Below are positions 16,486 to 26,131 of a stretch of 64,000 nucleotides of DNA, one piece after another (the stretch's first letter is position 1; each line of letters begins with the position of its first letter). Origin of the DNA: an uncultured Bacteroidota bacterium (GTDB lineage Bacteria; Bacteroidota; Bacteroidia; Chitinophagales; LD1); the NCBI GenBank assembly GCA_937894725.1, contig CALAYL010000055.1, positions 57,968 through 121,967 of the forward strand, in the 5' to 3' direction. The position numbers were made by a program, and so were the translations under genes. The notes below the pieces were generated by a model that worked only from the letters and a program-made list of their open reading frames with translations, ran no database searches and was not told the origin of the DNA.

Positions 16486-19191
16486 TTATTTTTCAAAAGA
16501 GGTTCTCAAAATATATTCTTGTTCAGCTAAGTGCACTTTTTTGTATCCTGTAGCTGGCGATGCACTTGGTTTACGGCTTATGCAACGGAGCGGTAATTTT
16601 TCATACAACTGAGTGAGTAAGAAAGTCCATGCTCCCATGTTTTTAGGTTCGTCTTGTACCCATACAAATTCTGCTTTATTGTATTTTTTCTTTAACTCTA
16701 ATAGTTGATTTTCGGGCAAAGGATAAATCTGCTCTAAACGGACGATAGCGACATCAGTAGCTTTCTCGGTTTCTTTTCTTTCAAGCAAATCAAAATATAA
16801 TCTGCCTGATACGAGCAATACTCTACGAACAGATTTGCCTACATTTTCATCGTCTATTACTTCTCTGAAACCGCCAGTGGTCAATGCCTTAGCGTCAGAT
16901 ACGCAGCGTGGGTGGCGTAACAATGATTTTGGTGACATTACTATCAGTGGTTTTCTGAAGTTCCAAGTAAGTTGCCTTCGTAAAGCGTGGAAAAAGTTTG
17001 CTGGATCAGTGATATTTACCACGACCATATTGAGTTCAGCACATTGCTGCAAAAATCTTTCTAAACGCGCAGAAGAGTGCTCTGGGCCTTGGCCTTCGTA
17101 TCCATGAGGAAGGAGGAGTACCATACCGCAAGGTCGTTGCCATTTTGATTCACCTGCTGTGATAAATTGGTCGATGATAATCTGTGCCCCATTTGCAAAG
17201 TCGCCAAACTGTGCTTCCCAAAGTACCAATGCATCAGGACTAGCAATAGCATAGCCATATTCAAAACCTAGTACACCATATTCTGATAAGTGGGAGTTGT
17301 ATATCAAAAATTTTCCTTGCTTTCCTGGAGCTACATCGCTAAGTCGATTAAACTGCTGATCGGTATTTTCGTCTGTCCATACTGCATGGCGGTGTGTAAA
17401 GGTACCACGTTTCACATCTTCACCAGATAAGCGCACATTTTTGCCCCCCATTAATATTGAACCATAGGCTATCAATTCCGCAGAAGCCCAATCTATCACT
17501 TTGTCTTCTTCGATTTTACGCCTTGCCTCTTTCATTTGCTTCTCTACTTTTTTCAGCATTTTGAAATTTTCAGGCACAGTAAAAAGTCCTTTTACGACTT
17601 CATTGAGAAATACACTCTTAATACTGGTATCAGGCGATTTTTCAAAATCTTTTTCGGTAGCTCTGCCGAGTTTATCCCATGCTTTTTCATTGCTTTGAGG
17701 CTTATAAGATACGGGGCTTTGTTTGACAGAGTCTAGTCTAGCTTGTAAATCATCCCAAAATTCCTTTTCCATTTTTTGCGCTAATTCAGCACTCATGCTA
17801 CCCTCTGCTTCAAGCTTTTCTTTATAGATATCGCGTGGGTTTTTATGCCCATCTATTAAGCTATACATCACAGGCTGGGTGTATTTCGGATCATCAGATT
17901 CGTTATGTCCCCATTTGCGGTAGCATACCATATCTATAAAAATGTCTTTCTTGAATTTTTGTCGATACTCTGCGGCCACCTGAGCTGCATGTACTACCGC
18001 TTCAATATCATCCCCATTGACGTGTATCACTGGTGCTTCGACTGTAGCTGCTATGGAGGTGCAATAATCTGAAGAACGAGCATCATCTAAGCTAGTGGTA
18101 AAGCCTATTTGATTGTTGATGACAAAGTGAATAGATCCGCCATTGCTATAGCCTTCTAGATTCATCATTTGTAACTGCTCATATACGATACCTTGGCCTG
18201 CTACGGCTGCATCACCGTGTATAAGAATTGGTAAAATTTTATCGTAATCAGATTTGTAAATTACATCTGCTTTAGATCTTGCAAAACCAGCTACTACTGG
18301 TCCCACTGCTTCTAAATGTGATGGGTTTGGACATAATTTTAGGTAAAGCGTTTTTCCGTTTCGGGCAGGGTGCTGATGCGAAAAGCCAAGATGGTACTTG
18401 ACATCCCCATCGCCCATAGTAGTATCGGGAGTAGCTTTTCCTTCAAATTCATTGAAAATCTGCTCATAAGTTTTGCCCATGATATTGGCCAAAATATTGA
18501 GTCGTCCACGGTGAGCCATACCTATCACTACTTCTTCAACTCCAAGTTCAGCAGATTTTTCGATTATACTGTCGAGTGCAGGTACAGTAGTCTCGCCTCC
18601 TTCAAGCGAAAAGCGCTTTTCTCCTATATATTTAGTACCTAAAAACTTCTCAAATATAACGGCATGATTGAGCTTGCGAAGAATACGCTCTTTATCTGGA
18701 ATAGAAAAGGCATAATTTTCTTTCTCAATTTTCTTTCTTAAAAAATCGATTTGATCTTGTTGGCGAACATAACCGTATTCCCAGCCTATTGATTGGCAAT
18801 AGATTTTTTCGAGCTTAGCCAAAATCTCATTTAGTGTGGCATCTGGTAGGTCTATTTCACTACCAATGGCAAATTTTCGATCTAAATCTTTATTGCTCAA
18901 ACCAAAATGATCAAGTGAAAGATTTGGCTTCCTATCTCTCAAAACACCTAGCGGATTGAGGTGAGCTATGAGGTGCCCTTTATGACGATAAGATTGGATA
19001 AGGTGATATACCTTAAATTCATCTGCACTAAAAGTACTGCTTTTGCCATTATAGTTTATAGTAGCGAAGTCGAAGCCTTCAAAAAACTTGCGAAAATCAG
19101 TATCTACTGAAGTAGGATTGGTTTTGAAATCTCTATAGAGATTCTCTAAATATTCTGGTGTGGCGTTGCTTAGGTAAGTGTATTTGTCCAT
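16486..19191 (-). CDS. sucA: 2-oxoglutarate dehydrogenase E1 component
   Basis: Thiamine-diphosphate-dependent decarboxylase of 2-oxoglutarate. 901 residues, normal for SucA. The N-terminal YLENLYRDFKTNPTSVD is the E2/E3-binding segment. GMAHRGRLN, the TPP/metal motif GDAAVAGQGIVYE, GHNESDDP, and the C-terminal GYEGQGPEHSSARLERFLQ and SPKSLLRHP motifs are all visible. It is followed directly by sucB. A -7-like box lies at 19211-19218 on the same strand. Confidence 0.97.
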   Translation of the reverse strand: MDKYTYLSNATPEYLENLYRDFKTNPTSVDTDFRKFFEGFDFATINYNGKSSTFSADEFKVYHLIQSYRHKGHLIAHLNPLGVLRDRKPNLSLDHFGLSNKDLDRKFAIGSEIDLPDATLNEILAKLEKIYCQSIGWEYGYVRQQDQIDFLRKKIEKENYAFSIPDKERILRKLNHAVIFEKFLGTKYIGEKRFSLEGGETTVPALDSIIEKSAELGVEEVVIGMAHRGRLNILANIMGKTYEQIFNEFEGKATPDTTMGDGDVKYHLGFSHQHPARNGKTLYLKLCPNPSHLEAVGPVVAGFARSKADVIYKSDYDKILPILIHGDAAVAGQGIVYEQLQMMNLEGYSNGGSIHFVINNQIGFTTSLDDARSSDYCTSIAATVEAPVIHVNGDDIEAVVHAAQVAAEYRQKFKKDIFIDMVCYRKWGHNESDDPKYTQPVMYSLIDGHKNPRDIYKEKLEAEGSMSAELAQKMEKEFWDDLQARLDSVKQSPVSYKPQSNEKAWDKLGRATEKDFEKSPDTSIKSVFLNEVVKGLFTVPENFKMLKKVEKQMKEARRKIEEDKVIDWASAELIAYGSILMGGKNVRLSGEDVKRGTFTHRHAVWTDENTDQQFNRLSDVAPGKQGKFLIYNSHLSEYGVLGFEYGYAIASPDALVLWEAQFGDFANGAQIIIDQFITAGESKWQRPCGMVLLLPHGYEGQGPEHSSARLERFLQQCAELNMVVVNITDPANFFHALRRQLTWNFRKPLIVMSPKSLLRHPRCVSDAKALTTGGFREVIDDENVGKSVRRVLLVSGRLYFDLLERKETEKATDVAIVRLEQIYPLPENQLLELKKKYNKAEFVWVQDEPKNMGAWTFLLTQLYEKLPLRCISRKPSASPATGYKKVHLAEQEYILRTSFEK

Positions 19192-19210
19192 TTCTCTTTT
19201 AAAATGATGG

Positions 19211-19218
19211 CGAAAGTA
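19211..19218 (-). promoter_or_regulatory. -7-like box upstream of sucA
   Basis: Read on the minus strand the sequence is TACTTTCG, one base from TAnnTTTG, about 20 bp before the sucA start. The 272-bp space between sucA and the divergent dehydrogenase gene holds both promoters and no other gene. Confidence 0.4.
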
Positions 19219-19451
19219 GATATAAATGTTTTAATTCAGTAATTGTTTGCTGAAAACAAACACAATAACGCATTTTTTAAGAGACCGAGCGAAATTTTGG
19301 ATAAGTATTTAAGAATTTTGGGGAATAATTATTGTGTTTTGGCAATTGCATTTTTATTGTATCGATGATTCAAAAAAGTTAAACTTAGCAATAAAAAGCA
19401 AAGCTAAATAGTTGCAATCTTAAATTAAAGCAAAAAATATTTACTATTTTA

Positions 19452-19459
19452 TACTTTTG
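19452..19459 (+). promoter_or_regulatory. -7-like box before the succinate-semialdehyde dehydrogenase gene
   Basis: TACTTTTG fits TAnnTTTG but ends only 4 bp from the ATG, so transcription from it would be leaderless or nearly so. No -33 element is clear. Confidence 0.3.
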
Positions 19460-19463
19460 AGAA

Positions 19464-20813
19464 ATGTATCAATCTATTAGTCCATTCGATCAAACTATAC
19501 TCAAAAACGTTGCTGAAGATGAATTACCTGACCTTCAGCAATTGTCGATTTATCAAAAACAATGGGCGGCTATTTCAGTAGAGGAACGAGGTGTTTATTT
19601 ACAAAAAATAGCGGATTTAATTTTTGAGCGCAAAGCTGATTTCGCCAAGTTGATATCTCTCGAGATGGGTAAACCACTTAGAGAATCAATTTATGAACTT
19701 GACAAAACGATCACAGCTTTTGATTATTACATCACGAATGCAACTATTTTTCTTCAAGATAAACAGGTAGTCACAAGCGCATCTAAAAGTTATGTAACCC
19801 ATGCTCCATTGGGTATTTTACTTTCTGTAATGCCGTGGAATTTTCCTTTTTGGCAGGTGTTTCGCTTTGCTGTACCATCACTCATATCGGGCAATACCAC
19901 CATACTCAAACATTCACCCAATGTACCTCAATGTGCTGCGGCCATAGGACAGTTGTTTAAAGATGCTGATGTGCCAGCAGGATTATTGACTAATCTTTCT
20001 TTGACTAACGAAAATGTATCTAAACTCATTGCAGAGGATCATGTAGCAGGAGTAAGTTTTACAGGTAGTGATGCTACAGGCAGCATTATAGCTATGCAAG
20101 CAGGTCAGCATATCAAAAAATGCGTAGTAGAGCTAGGAGGCAACGACCCATTTATAGTACTTAACGATGCCGATGTAGGGGAGGCAGTAGCGGGAGCTAT
20201 GAAATCTCGGAGTATCAATTCGGGTCAATCATGCAATGGGGCAAAGCGCTTTATTTTATTGCCCAACATTCATGATACATTTGTCGCAAGATTAAAGTCC
20301 GCCATATTGAATTTGAAGGTTGGAAACCCACTCGATGAATCTACAGATGTAGGTCCTTTGGCTAGAACAGATTTAAAAGAAAAAGTGAATCGCCAGATTG
20401 CGCTTTCGATTGCTCAAGGTGCAAAGGCATTTAGCCAACCGCTACCCGACAATACAAATGCAAATTTCGTGATGCCAACCCTCCTTACAGATGTAAAGCC
20501 AGGCGTGTGTGCCTTTGAAGAAGAGATTTTTGGTCCTGTATGGTCGATAGTGAGAGCTAATGATGAAGAAGAAGCCTTGACTTTGGCCAATCAAACACAA
20601 TACGGTTTAGGCGCATCAATTTGGACTAAGGATATTGAAAAAGCAGCAAAAATGGCTAGGATGATAGAATCTGGAAATGTTTTTATAAATTCCATCGTGA
20701 AATCAGATGCTCGATTGCCTTTTGGGGGGGTGAAAAAAAGTGGATTTGGAAGAGAACTCTCGGAGTATGGGTTGAAAGAATTTGTAAATGTAAAAACTGT
20801 TTTTATTCAATAA
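19464..20813 (+). CDS. Succinate-semialdehyde dehydrogenase (aldehyde dehydrogenase family)
   Basis: NAD(P)-dependent oxidation of succinate semialdehyde to succinate. 449 residues, the short form typical of Sad/GabD2-type enzymes. Motifs are MPWNFPFWQVFR near 123-134, GSDATGS near 201-207, general base Glu in VVELGGNDPF (E223) and nucleophile Cys in SGQSCNGAKR (C257). The C-terminal LPFGGVKKSGFGRELS is also typical. It is divergent from sucAB, so both enzymes lead away from 2-oxoglutarate or toward succinate; whether a decarboxylase links them is not visible. Substrate within the aldehyde dehydrogenase family is inferred from motif pattern. Confidence 0.87.
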   Translation: MYQSISPFDQTILKNVAEDELPDLQQLSIYQKQWAAISVEERGVYLQKIADLIFERKADFAKLISLEMGKPLRESIYELDKTITAFDYYITNATIFLQDKQVVTSASKSYVTHAPLGILLSVMPWNFPFWQVFRFAVPSLISGNTTILKHSPNVPQCAAAIGQLFKDADVPAGLLTNLSLTNENVSKLIAEDHVAGVSFTGSDATGSIIAMQAGQHIKKCVVELGGNDPFIVLNDADVGEAVAGAMKSRSINSGQSCNGAKRFILLPNIHDTFVARLKSAILNLKVGNPLDESTDVGPLARTDLKEKVNRQIALSIAQGAKAFSQPLPDNTNANFVMPTLLTDVKPGVCAFEEEIFGPVWSIVRANDEEEALTLANQTQYGLGASIWTKDIEKAAKMARMIESGNVFINSIVKSDARLPFGGVKKSGFGRELSEYGLKEFVNVKTVFIQ

Positions 20814-20824
20814 AAATAACCAGT

Positions 20825-21271
20825 ATGGAACTCAAAATCATAATATATATCATAGGTGGCATCCTTTATTTTTTGTATCAAAGAAGCAAAGCGGATACTA
20901 AGGATATGACCACAATTCCTCCAAAAAAGAAGAAAAAAACGTTTTTTGACGAAGTGATAGAACAGCTCAACCAATCTCAACCTCCGCCAAAAGAAATACT
21001 CAAACCTATTGATAAGTCTAAGTTTGGTGCAAATACGCAAAAGATAACCAAAGGGAAAGATATTTTTGTTACCGAAACGGTAAATTCAAGTTTTACAGAA
21101 GGCTATTCTTCTTTCAAAACGTACGATACCCCTATCTTTGATGAAGGTGGTAGGATTGTGCCTACAGATACACTCGAGGTGGAAGAGCTAGAACAGCGTA
21201 ATGCTGATTTTGAGTTTGATGCAAGAAAAGCAGTGATTTATAGCACTGTTTTTGAGCGAAAGTATTGCTAA
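20825..21271 (+). CDS. Hypothetical membrane-anchored protein
   Basis: 148 residues with one N-terminal membrane helix (about 3-19, LKIIIYIIGGILYFLYQ), then a lysine-rich patch (PPKKKKKTFFDE) and a soluble tail of mixed charge. The C-terminal region EFDARKAVIYSTVFERKYC looks folded, and the protein ends in Cys. The topology suggests a cytoplasmic tail anchored at the inner membrane. I do not recognise the family. It sits 11 bp after the dehydrogenase gene and 3 bp before aroB, so it is probably part of that transcription unit. Confidence 0.7.
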   Translation: MELKIIIYIIGGILYFLYQRSKADTKDMTTIPPKKKKKTFFDEVIEQLNQSQPPPKEILKPIDKSKFGANTQKITKGKDIFVTETVNSSFTEGYSSFKTYDTPIFDEGGRIVPTDTLEVEELEQRNADFEFDARKAVIYSTVFERKYC

Positions 21272-21274
21272 GTT

Positions 21275-22297
21275 ATGGTGTTCTATCTTGCAGATATAGC
21301 TTCACTGAATGTGGCTATCGATGATTTTGCCAAACCCTATGCTAGCGTATTTGTGCTTACCGATACGAATACTCAATCGCTTTGCCTACCTTTGCTCAAC
21401 CATACTGATTTTATCAACATAACTATTTCGACTGGCGAGTTAAACAAAAGCATTGCTACACTTACGACTATTTTGGAGCAACTGTACTTGCACAAAGCCA
21501 ATAGAAATTCACTTTTGATTAGTTTGGGTGGTGGTATGGTATCCGATATAAGTGGGCTAGCAGCTAGTCTGTATATGCGTGGTATCGACCAGCTGATATT
21601 ACCTACTACACTTCTAGCCATGGTAGATGCTGCACATGGCGGCAAAACAGGAATTGATTTTAAAGGTGTAAAAAATATGATAGGCACATTTCGAGAAAAG
21701 GATGTTGTTTTTATATGCACTAAGTTTTTAGAAACACTTCCAGAACGAGAGTATAGGGCTGGAATAGCAGAAGTCATTAAGCAATATCTCATTGTTGACA
21801 AAAATGCTTTTTATGAATTTGACATGGCGATTAGCAAAAAAATATTAACTATAAATAGCGCAGTTGCTATCAAAACAAGTTTTGTAAAAAAAGACCCTTT
21901 TGACAAAAAAGAACGTCAAGCACTCAATTTCGGACATACGATTGGCCATGCAGTAGAAAGTTTGTTTTTGACAAAGCCAAATCCGCTTCTGCACGGAGAG
22001 GCTGTAGCAGTGGGTATTATAGCCGAAAGCTACATTTCTTATCTGAAAGAAAGTTTAACGATAGATGAGTTAACCGCTATTTCAGATAAGATGAAATCCA
22101 TATTTCCTGATTTACCTAATATTGAGGTAATAGACTTCGAACCCCTATTATCGTATGTAACTAAAGACAAAAAAAATGACAACGCTATTCAGTGTGTATT
22201 GCTTGATGGCATAGGAATGTTCAAAATAAAACAGGAAGTAAGTCCCGAAATAATACTTGAAGCCATTGATTACTATAATACAATCATTGCGGAGTGA
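21275..22297 (+). CDS. aroB: 3-dehydroquinate synthase
   Basis: Second step of the shikimate pathway (DAHP to 3-dehydroquinate; NAD and a divalent metal). 340 residues. Motifs are SLGGGMVSDISGLAAS near 87-102, LPTTLLAMVDAAHGGKTGID near 109-128, KNMIGTF, AEVIKQYLI (metal Glu), NFGHTIGHAVE and HGEAVAVGI (metal His). It shares a 4-bp GTGA overlap with aroA, so translation of the two is coupled. Confidence 0.96.
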   Translation: MVFYLADIASLNVAIDDFAKPYASVFVLTDTNTQSLCLPLLNHTDFINITISTGELNKSIATLTTILEQLYLHKANRNSLLISLGGGMVSDISGLAASLYMRGIDQLILPTTLLAMVDAAHGGKTGIDFKGVKNMIGTFREKDVVFICTKFLETLPEREYRAGIAEVIKQYLIVDKNAFYEFDMAISKKILTINSAVAIKTSFVKKDPFDKKERQALNFGHTIGHAVESLFLTKPNPLLHGEAVAVGIIAESYISYLKESLTIDELTAISDKMKSIFPDLPNIEVIDFEPLLSYVTKDKKNDNAIQCVLLDGIGMFKIKQEVSPEIILEAIDYYNTIIAE

Positions 22298-23508
22298 GTC
22301 ATTTTTTGCCGTATATCAGCCATTTACCTAATGTTACTTTAGGTTTGCCGAGTTCTAAAAGTGAGAGTAATCGATTGTTAATTTTACGAGCATTATCCAA
22401 AGATAATTTGACTATCGAAAATCTTTCGATAGCCAATGATACCGTAATATTGAAACAATGTTTAGAAAGTACGTCACTCACATTCGATGTAGCAGATGCA
22501 GGTACTGCGATGCGATTTTTGTTGGCATACTGCTGTGCTGTAAATCGACATACTATCTTGAAAGGTTCTGATAGAATGCACCAGCGACCTATTGGCGATT
22601 TGGTCGATGCTTTACGTTTGTTAGGCTTCAGAATAGACTATTTGAATCAAAAAGGTTTTCCTCCGCTCGAAGTTTTACCTATCTACCTTGGTTCATTGCA
22701 GGCTGCGACAGATATCAATGGAACTATCAGTAGTCAATATCTATCAGCATTGATGCTGATAGGATGGTATCTACCCAATGGCATTGCCATTCATATCAAA
22801 AACGAACTTATTTCAAAACCCTATATAGAGTTGACAGCCAAACTGATGCGCTCAGTAGGATTAGACATTGCTATAAGTGAACATGATATTGCAATCTATC
22901 ATCAAAGCATCGCTACTAAAAAAATAAAAGTAGGTGGCGATTGGACCAATGTTTCCTATTGGTATGCTTTCGTGGCATTGAGCAAAAATACCACTATAAT
23001 GATAGAAGGGCTAAGCCCTGAGAGTTCGCAAGGAGATAAGATAATCATGGTCTGGATGGAACAATTTGGAATAAAATCAATATTCAAAAACGGATTACTT
23101 CAACTCTCAAAAACAGTCAATTCAAATACAGGCGACCTACTACATTTTAATTTTACTCATCATCCTGATTTGGCACAAACCATCATTGTGCTTTGTGCTG
23201 GATTGGGTCGAAAAGCCAGTTTTTATGGCCTAGCTTCCTTAAAAATTAAAGAAACAGACAGAATAGTGGCATTGAATAATGAACTTCAGAAATTTGGCGT
23301 TTCATTGGTGGAGTTGAACGATGACGGATATACACTAGATGGGGAATTTACACCTTCACCACAGATCATAGCTACCTATCGAGATCATCGTATGGCGATG
23401 GCTTTTGCTCCCTTATCAATGCTTACCGATATAACTATTGACAATCCAGCGGTAGTCGAAAAATCATTCCCTACATTTTGGGACGAGGTATCAAAATTTT
23501 ATGAATGA
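22294..23508 (+). CDS. aroA: 3-phosphoshikimate 1-carboxyvinyltransferase (EPSP synthase)
   Basis: Transfers the enolpyruvyl group from PEP to shikimate 3-phosphate. 404 residues, slightly shorter than the E. coli enzyme. The start is GTG, overlapping the aroB stop (GTGA). Family motifs are LPSSKSESNRLLILRALS near 19-36, DAGTAMRFLLAYC near 87-99, GSDRMHQRPIGDLVDALR, and the C-terminal IKETDRIVALNNELQKFG and DHRMAMAF. It converges with hldD with a 10-bp overlap. Confidence 0.95.
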   Translation: MSHFLPYISHLPNVTLGLPSSKSESNRLLILRALSKDNLTIENLSIANDTVILKQCLESTSLTFDVADAGTAMRFLLAYCCAVNRHTILKGSDRMHQRPIGDLVDALRLLGFRIDYLNQKGFPPLEVLPIYLGSLQAATDINGTISSQYLSALMLIGWYLPNGIAIHIKNELISKPYIELTAKLMRSVGLDIAISEHDIAIYHQSIATKKIKVGGDWTNVSYWYAFVALSKNTTIMIEGLSPESSQGDKIIMVWMEQFGIKSIFKNGLLQLSKTVNSNTGDLLHFNFTHHPDLAQTIIVLCAGLGRKASFYGLASLKIKETDRIVALNNELQKFGVSLVELNDDGYTLDGEFTPSPQIIATYRDHRMAMAFAPLSMLTDITIDNPAVVEKSFPTFWDEVSKFYE

Positions 23509-24470
23509 GTTTGAAGAAAAGCGATATATGTAGCAATACCCTCTTCGAGTGTTTTGAAGGGCTGAGTAAAACCCGCAGCTATTAATTTGTCCATTTTGGC
23601 TTCTGTAAAATACTGATATTTATCCCTAATATCCTCAGGTATAGGAATATACTCAATATTTGGGATTGCTTTCATAGCCTCGAAAACGGTATCAGCAAGG
23701 TCATTGAAACTCCTAGCTTTGCCACTGCCTAAATTGTAAATACCATTTTCGAAACCATTGTGCTGAGTTATCCTATCAATCAAAAATAGGCAGACTGCTA
23801 CCACATCAGTCACATAAACAAAATCGCGTAGCTGCCCTCCATCTTCATAATCAGGTCGATGAGATTTGAAAAGCTTGAGTTTGCCGCTTTCTTTTATTTG
23901 ATTGTAGGCATGAAAAATCACCGAAGCCATACGCTTTTTGTGAAACTCAAATGGGCCATACACATTAAAAAACTTTAGTCCGACCCAATGAGGTGGGGCG
24001 TTTTTTTCTTTCAATGCAAATTCATCAAAAAGCTGCTTTGACACGCCATATGGATTTAGTGGCTTGAGTTGATTGATTTTTGAATGGTCATCATCAAATC
24101 CACTTTCGCCTAAGCCATAAGTAGCGGCACTCGAAGCATAAACAATGGGGATTTTCTTCACTGTACAAATTTCCCAAAGTGCTTTGGTATAAGCAAGATT
24201 AAGCGAATCTAAAACCCTAAAGTTAAACTCGGTAGTGTCTGTGCGAGCGCCTAAGTGGAATATAATCTCAATCGACTCCTCTGTTTCTATAAGCCAATCC
24301 GTAAATTGATCACGTGCTATTTTTTTCGAAAATCGAACAGTTGATAAGTTCGGCAGCTTTTCAGTTTTAGAAAAATCATCGACTAAAATCAACTCATCGT
24401 GGCCATTTTCGTTCAAGGCCATAGCCAAATTACAAGCTATAAACCCTAATGCGCCCGTAACGACTATCAT
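23499..24470 (-). CDS. hldD: ADP-L-glycero-D-manno-heptose 6-epimerase
   Basis: Epimerises ADP-D-glycero- to ADP-L-glycero-manno-heptose for the lipopolysaccharide inner core. 323 residues. NAD(P)-binding TGALGFIACNLA lies at residues 5-16 and DDFSKTEK near 31-38. FHLGARTDTTE, the catalytic YGVSKQLFDEF near 141-151 and KFFNVYGPFEFHKKRMAS are diagnostic of HldD/RfaD. It is a lone gene here; ilvE lies upstream on the same strand after 46 bp. Confidence 0.94.
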   Translation of the reverse strand: MIVVTGALGFIACNLAMALNENGHDELILVDDFSKTEKLPNLSTVRFSKKIARDQFTDWLIETEESIEIIFHLGARTDTTEFNFRVLDSLNLAYTKALWEICTVKKIPIVYASSAATYGLGESGFDDDHSKINQLKPLNPYGVSKQLFDEFALKEKNAPPHWVGLKFFNVYGPFEFHKKRMASVIFHAYNQIKESGKLKLFKSHRPDYEDGGQLRDFVYVTDVVAVCLFLIDRITQHNGFENGIYNLGSGKARSFNDLADTVFEAMKAIPNIEYIPIPEDIRDKYQYFTEAKMDKLIAAGFTQPFKTLEEGIATYIAFLQTHS

Positions 24471-24516
24471 AATATTATTGTACTATTTCGGAACTGCAAA
24501 AATTGCATATTACTAA

Positions 24517-25599
24517 TTATGCAGGTTGTCTAGCCGCTATTCTATAAAGCCAATTGAATTTGTCAGCTGTTTTTCCTGACTTGATATCGGCTAATTTGGA
24601 TTTTAGCGAATTAGAAATAGTGCGACTTTCTACACTCGGCAAATCGTAATCTACCCCTCTATAGTGGAATGTGCCTACGTGTGACAATACAGCTGCTGTT
24701 CCTGCGCCAAACATATCTTGGAGTGTACCAGCAACATGGGCAGCTATCAATTCATCTACGTCTATATCTCTAATTTCTATCTTAATCCCATCTTCTTTAG
24801 CTAGGGTTAGCAAACTATCTCTCGTTACTCCGTCTAGGATGGTGCCTAAATCTAAACTTGGGGTGATAAGTACATCGTTAATCACAAAGAAAATATTCAT
24901 AGTGCCGATTTCTTGTATGTACTTGTGATGCACTCCATCTAGCCAAAGCAGCTGATCATAGCCTCGTTTTTGCACTTCTTGTAGTGGCATCATGGTAGCG
25001 CCATAATTACCAGCAGCTTTGGCAAATCCTACTCCACCGGGTGCAGCACGCACATATTTCTCACTTAGAAATACTCTTACTGGACGGCTGTAATAAGCAC
25101 CCACAGGGCTACAAAAAATACAAAATCGATAATTCTCTGCCACTTTAATACCTACAAATTTGTCGGTTGCAAACATAAAAGGACGAATATAAAGCGAAGA
25201 TAATGGCTCTTTAGGAATCCACTCTGAATCAAGCTCAAGTAACTTGGTCAGTGCATCCATGAACATTTCTTTGGGAACGGTAGGCATTGCCATACGTTCA
25301 GCAGATTTATTCATTCGCGCCCAATTTTTTTCTGGTCTAAAAACGATTGGCTCTCCTTCAGGCGATACTTCGGCCTTCATACCTTCAAAAATAGATTGCC
25401 CGTAATGGATAGCCGATGTAGCTGGATGTAATGTGAAGTCTTGAAATGGTATAATACGCAAATCTCCCCACTCACCATCTGCATAATCAGCTACATACAT
25501 GTGATCAGTAAAGTGTCTTCCAAAAATTAAGTTTTTGAAATCAACGGTATCAATTCTGCTGGTAAGTGCTTTTTCAATTTTAATTTCTGGAATTGGCAT
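24517..25599 (-). CDS. ilvE: Branched-chain amino acid aminotransferase
   Basis: PLP enzyme of fold type IV for the last step of Val, Leu and Ile synthesis. 360 residues, the long class II form. Motifs are FGRHFTDHMYVADY near 27-40, LHPATSAIHYGQSIFEGMKA near 57-76, RPEKNWARMNKSAERMAMP, the PLP Lys in KAAGNYGATMMPLQEVQKRGYDQ (split over 194-216), and EIGTMNIFFV. It is divergent from the gene at 25700 across a 100-bp space. Confidence 0.95.
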   Translation of the reverse strand: MPIPEIKIEKALTSRIDTVDFKNLIFGRHFTDHMYVADYADGEWGDLRIIPFQDFTLHPATSAIHYGQSIFEGMKAEVSPEGEPIVFRPEKNWARMNKSAERMAMPTVPKEMFMDALTKLLELDSEWIPKEPLSSLYIRPFMFATDKFVGIKVAENYRFCIFCSPVGAYYSRPVRVFLSEKYVRAAPGGVGFAKAAGNYGATMMPLQEVQKRGYDQLLWLDGVHHKYIQEIGTMNIFFVINDVLITPSLDLGTILDGVTRDSLLTLAKEDGIKIEIRDIDVDELIAAHVAGTLQDMFGAGTAAVLSHVGTFHYRGVDYDLPSVESRTISNSLKSKLADIKSGKTADKFNWLYRIAARQPA

Positions 25600-25622
25600 A
25601 TCATTGGTTTTTGGTTTCCTTA

Positions 25623-25630
25623 CAAAAATA
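25623..25630 (-). promoter_or_regulatory. -7 box of the ilvE promoter
   Basis: The minus strand reads TATTTTTG, a perfect TAnnTTTG, 24 bp upstream of the ilvE ATG. Confidence 0.5.
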
Positions 25631-25699
25631 TAATTATTTTCGACTGCTTTTACTTAAAAGTTATAAATTTATTTGAGGCTAGATTAAACTTTATGATAT

Positions 25700-26131
25700 A
25701 TGGATTTTTTATTTGACAATCAAAATGTTATAGCTGTTTCTCAAAAGGAAGTTATCCCTATCGATTCGGATAAGGATTATGGCAAAGTCGCTTTTGCTTA
25801 CGAAAATGGTAAAGAAGAAGACCCTGTTGAAGAGCTAATATTGCTTCATAAAATAGTGGTTGCCACAGGGCAAAGTGTAGATAATTCCTTGATTATAAAA
25901 TTAGATAATGCTGACTTTGCTCACCATGCTTTGGCTTCGCATGGCATTCGTACACTCATTTGTTTTTCAAACTACCGCCTCAAAAAGTGGGAAGCTATAA
26001 ACTATCAAATAAATCGTCCGTTTTTTGTACAAGAGTTGCAAATCTTTCAGACTTGCTCGCTTAGCCATTTAGCTAATTCGGCCGATATGAAAAGCAAACT
26101 ATGGGCATTTTTAAAACAAAAAGCAATATAA
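25700..26131 (+). CDS. Hypothetical protein upstream of rdgB
   Basis: 143 residues, soluble, no signal or membrane segment. It has a mixed alpha/beta pattern with segments VVATGQSVDNSLIIKLDNA and HGIRTLICFSNYRLKKWEA, and ends in a helix SADMKSKLWAFLKQKAI. I do not recognise the family. Its 3' end overlaps rdgB by 31 bp in another frame, so the two are translated together; the neighbour cleans nucleotide pools, which hints at but does not show a DNA-related job. Confidence 0.7.
   Translation: MDFLFDNQNVIAVSQKEVIPIDSDKDYGKVAFAYENGKEEDPVEELILLHKIVVATGQSVDNSLIIKLDNADFAHHALASHGIRTLICFSNYRLKKWEAINYQINRPFFVQELQIFQTCSLSHLANSADMKSKLWAFLKQKAI

Noticed and set aside
20724..20730. G7 run in the dehydrogenase gene
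   Set aside because: It comes from two glycine codons in a conserved motif (FGGVKKSG); the length is unremarkable and the frame is intact.
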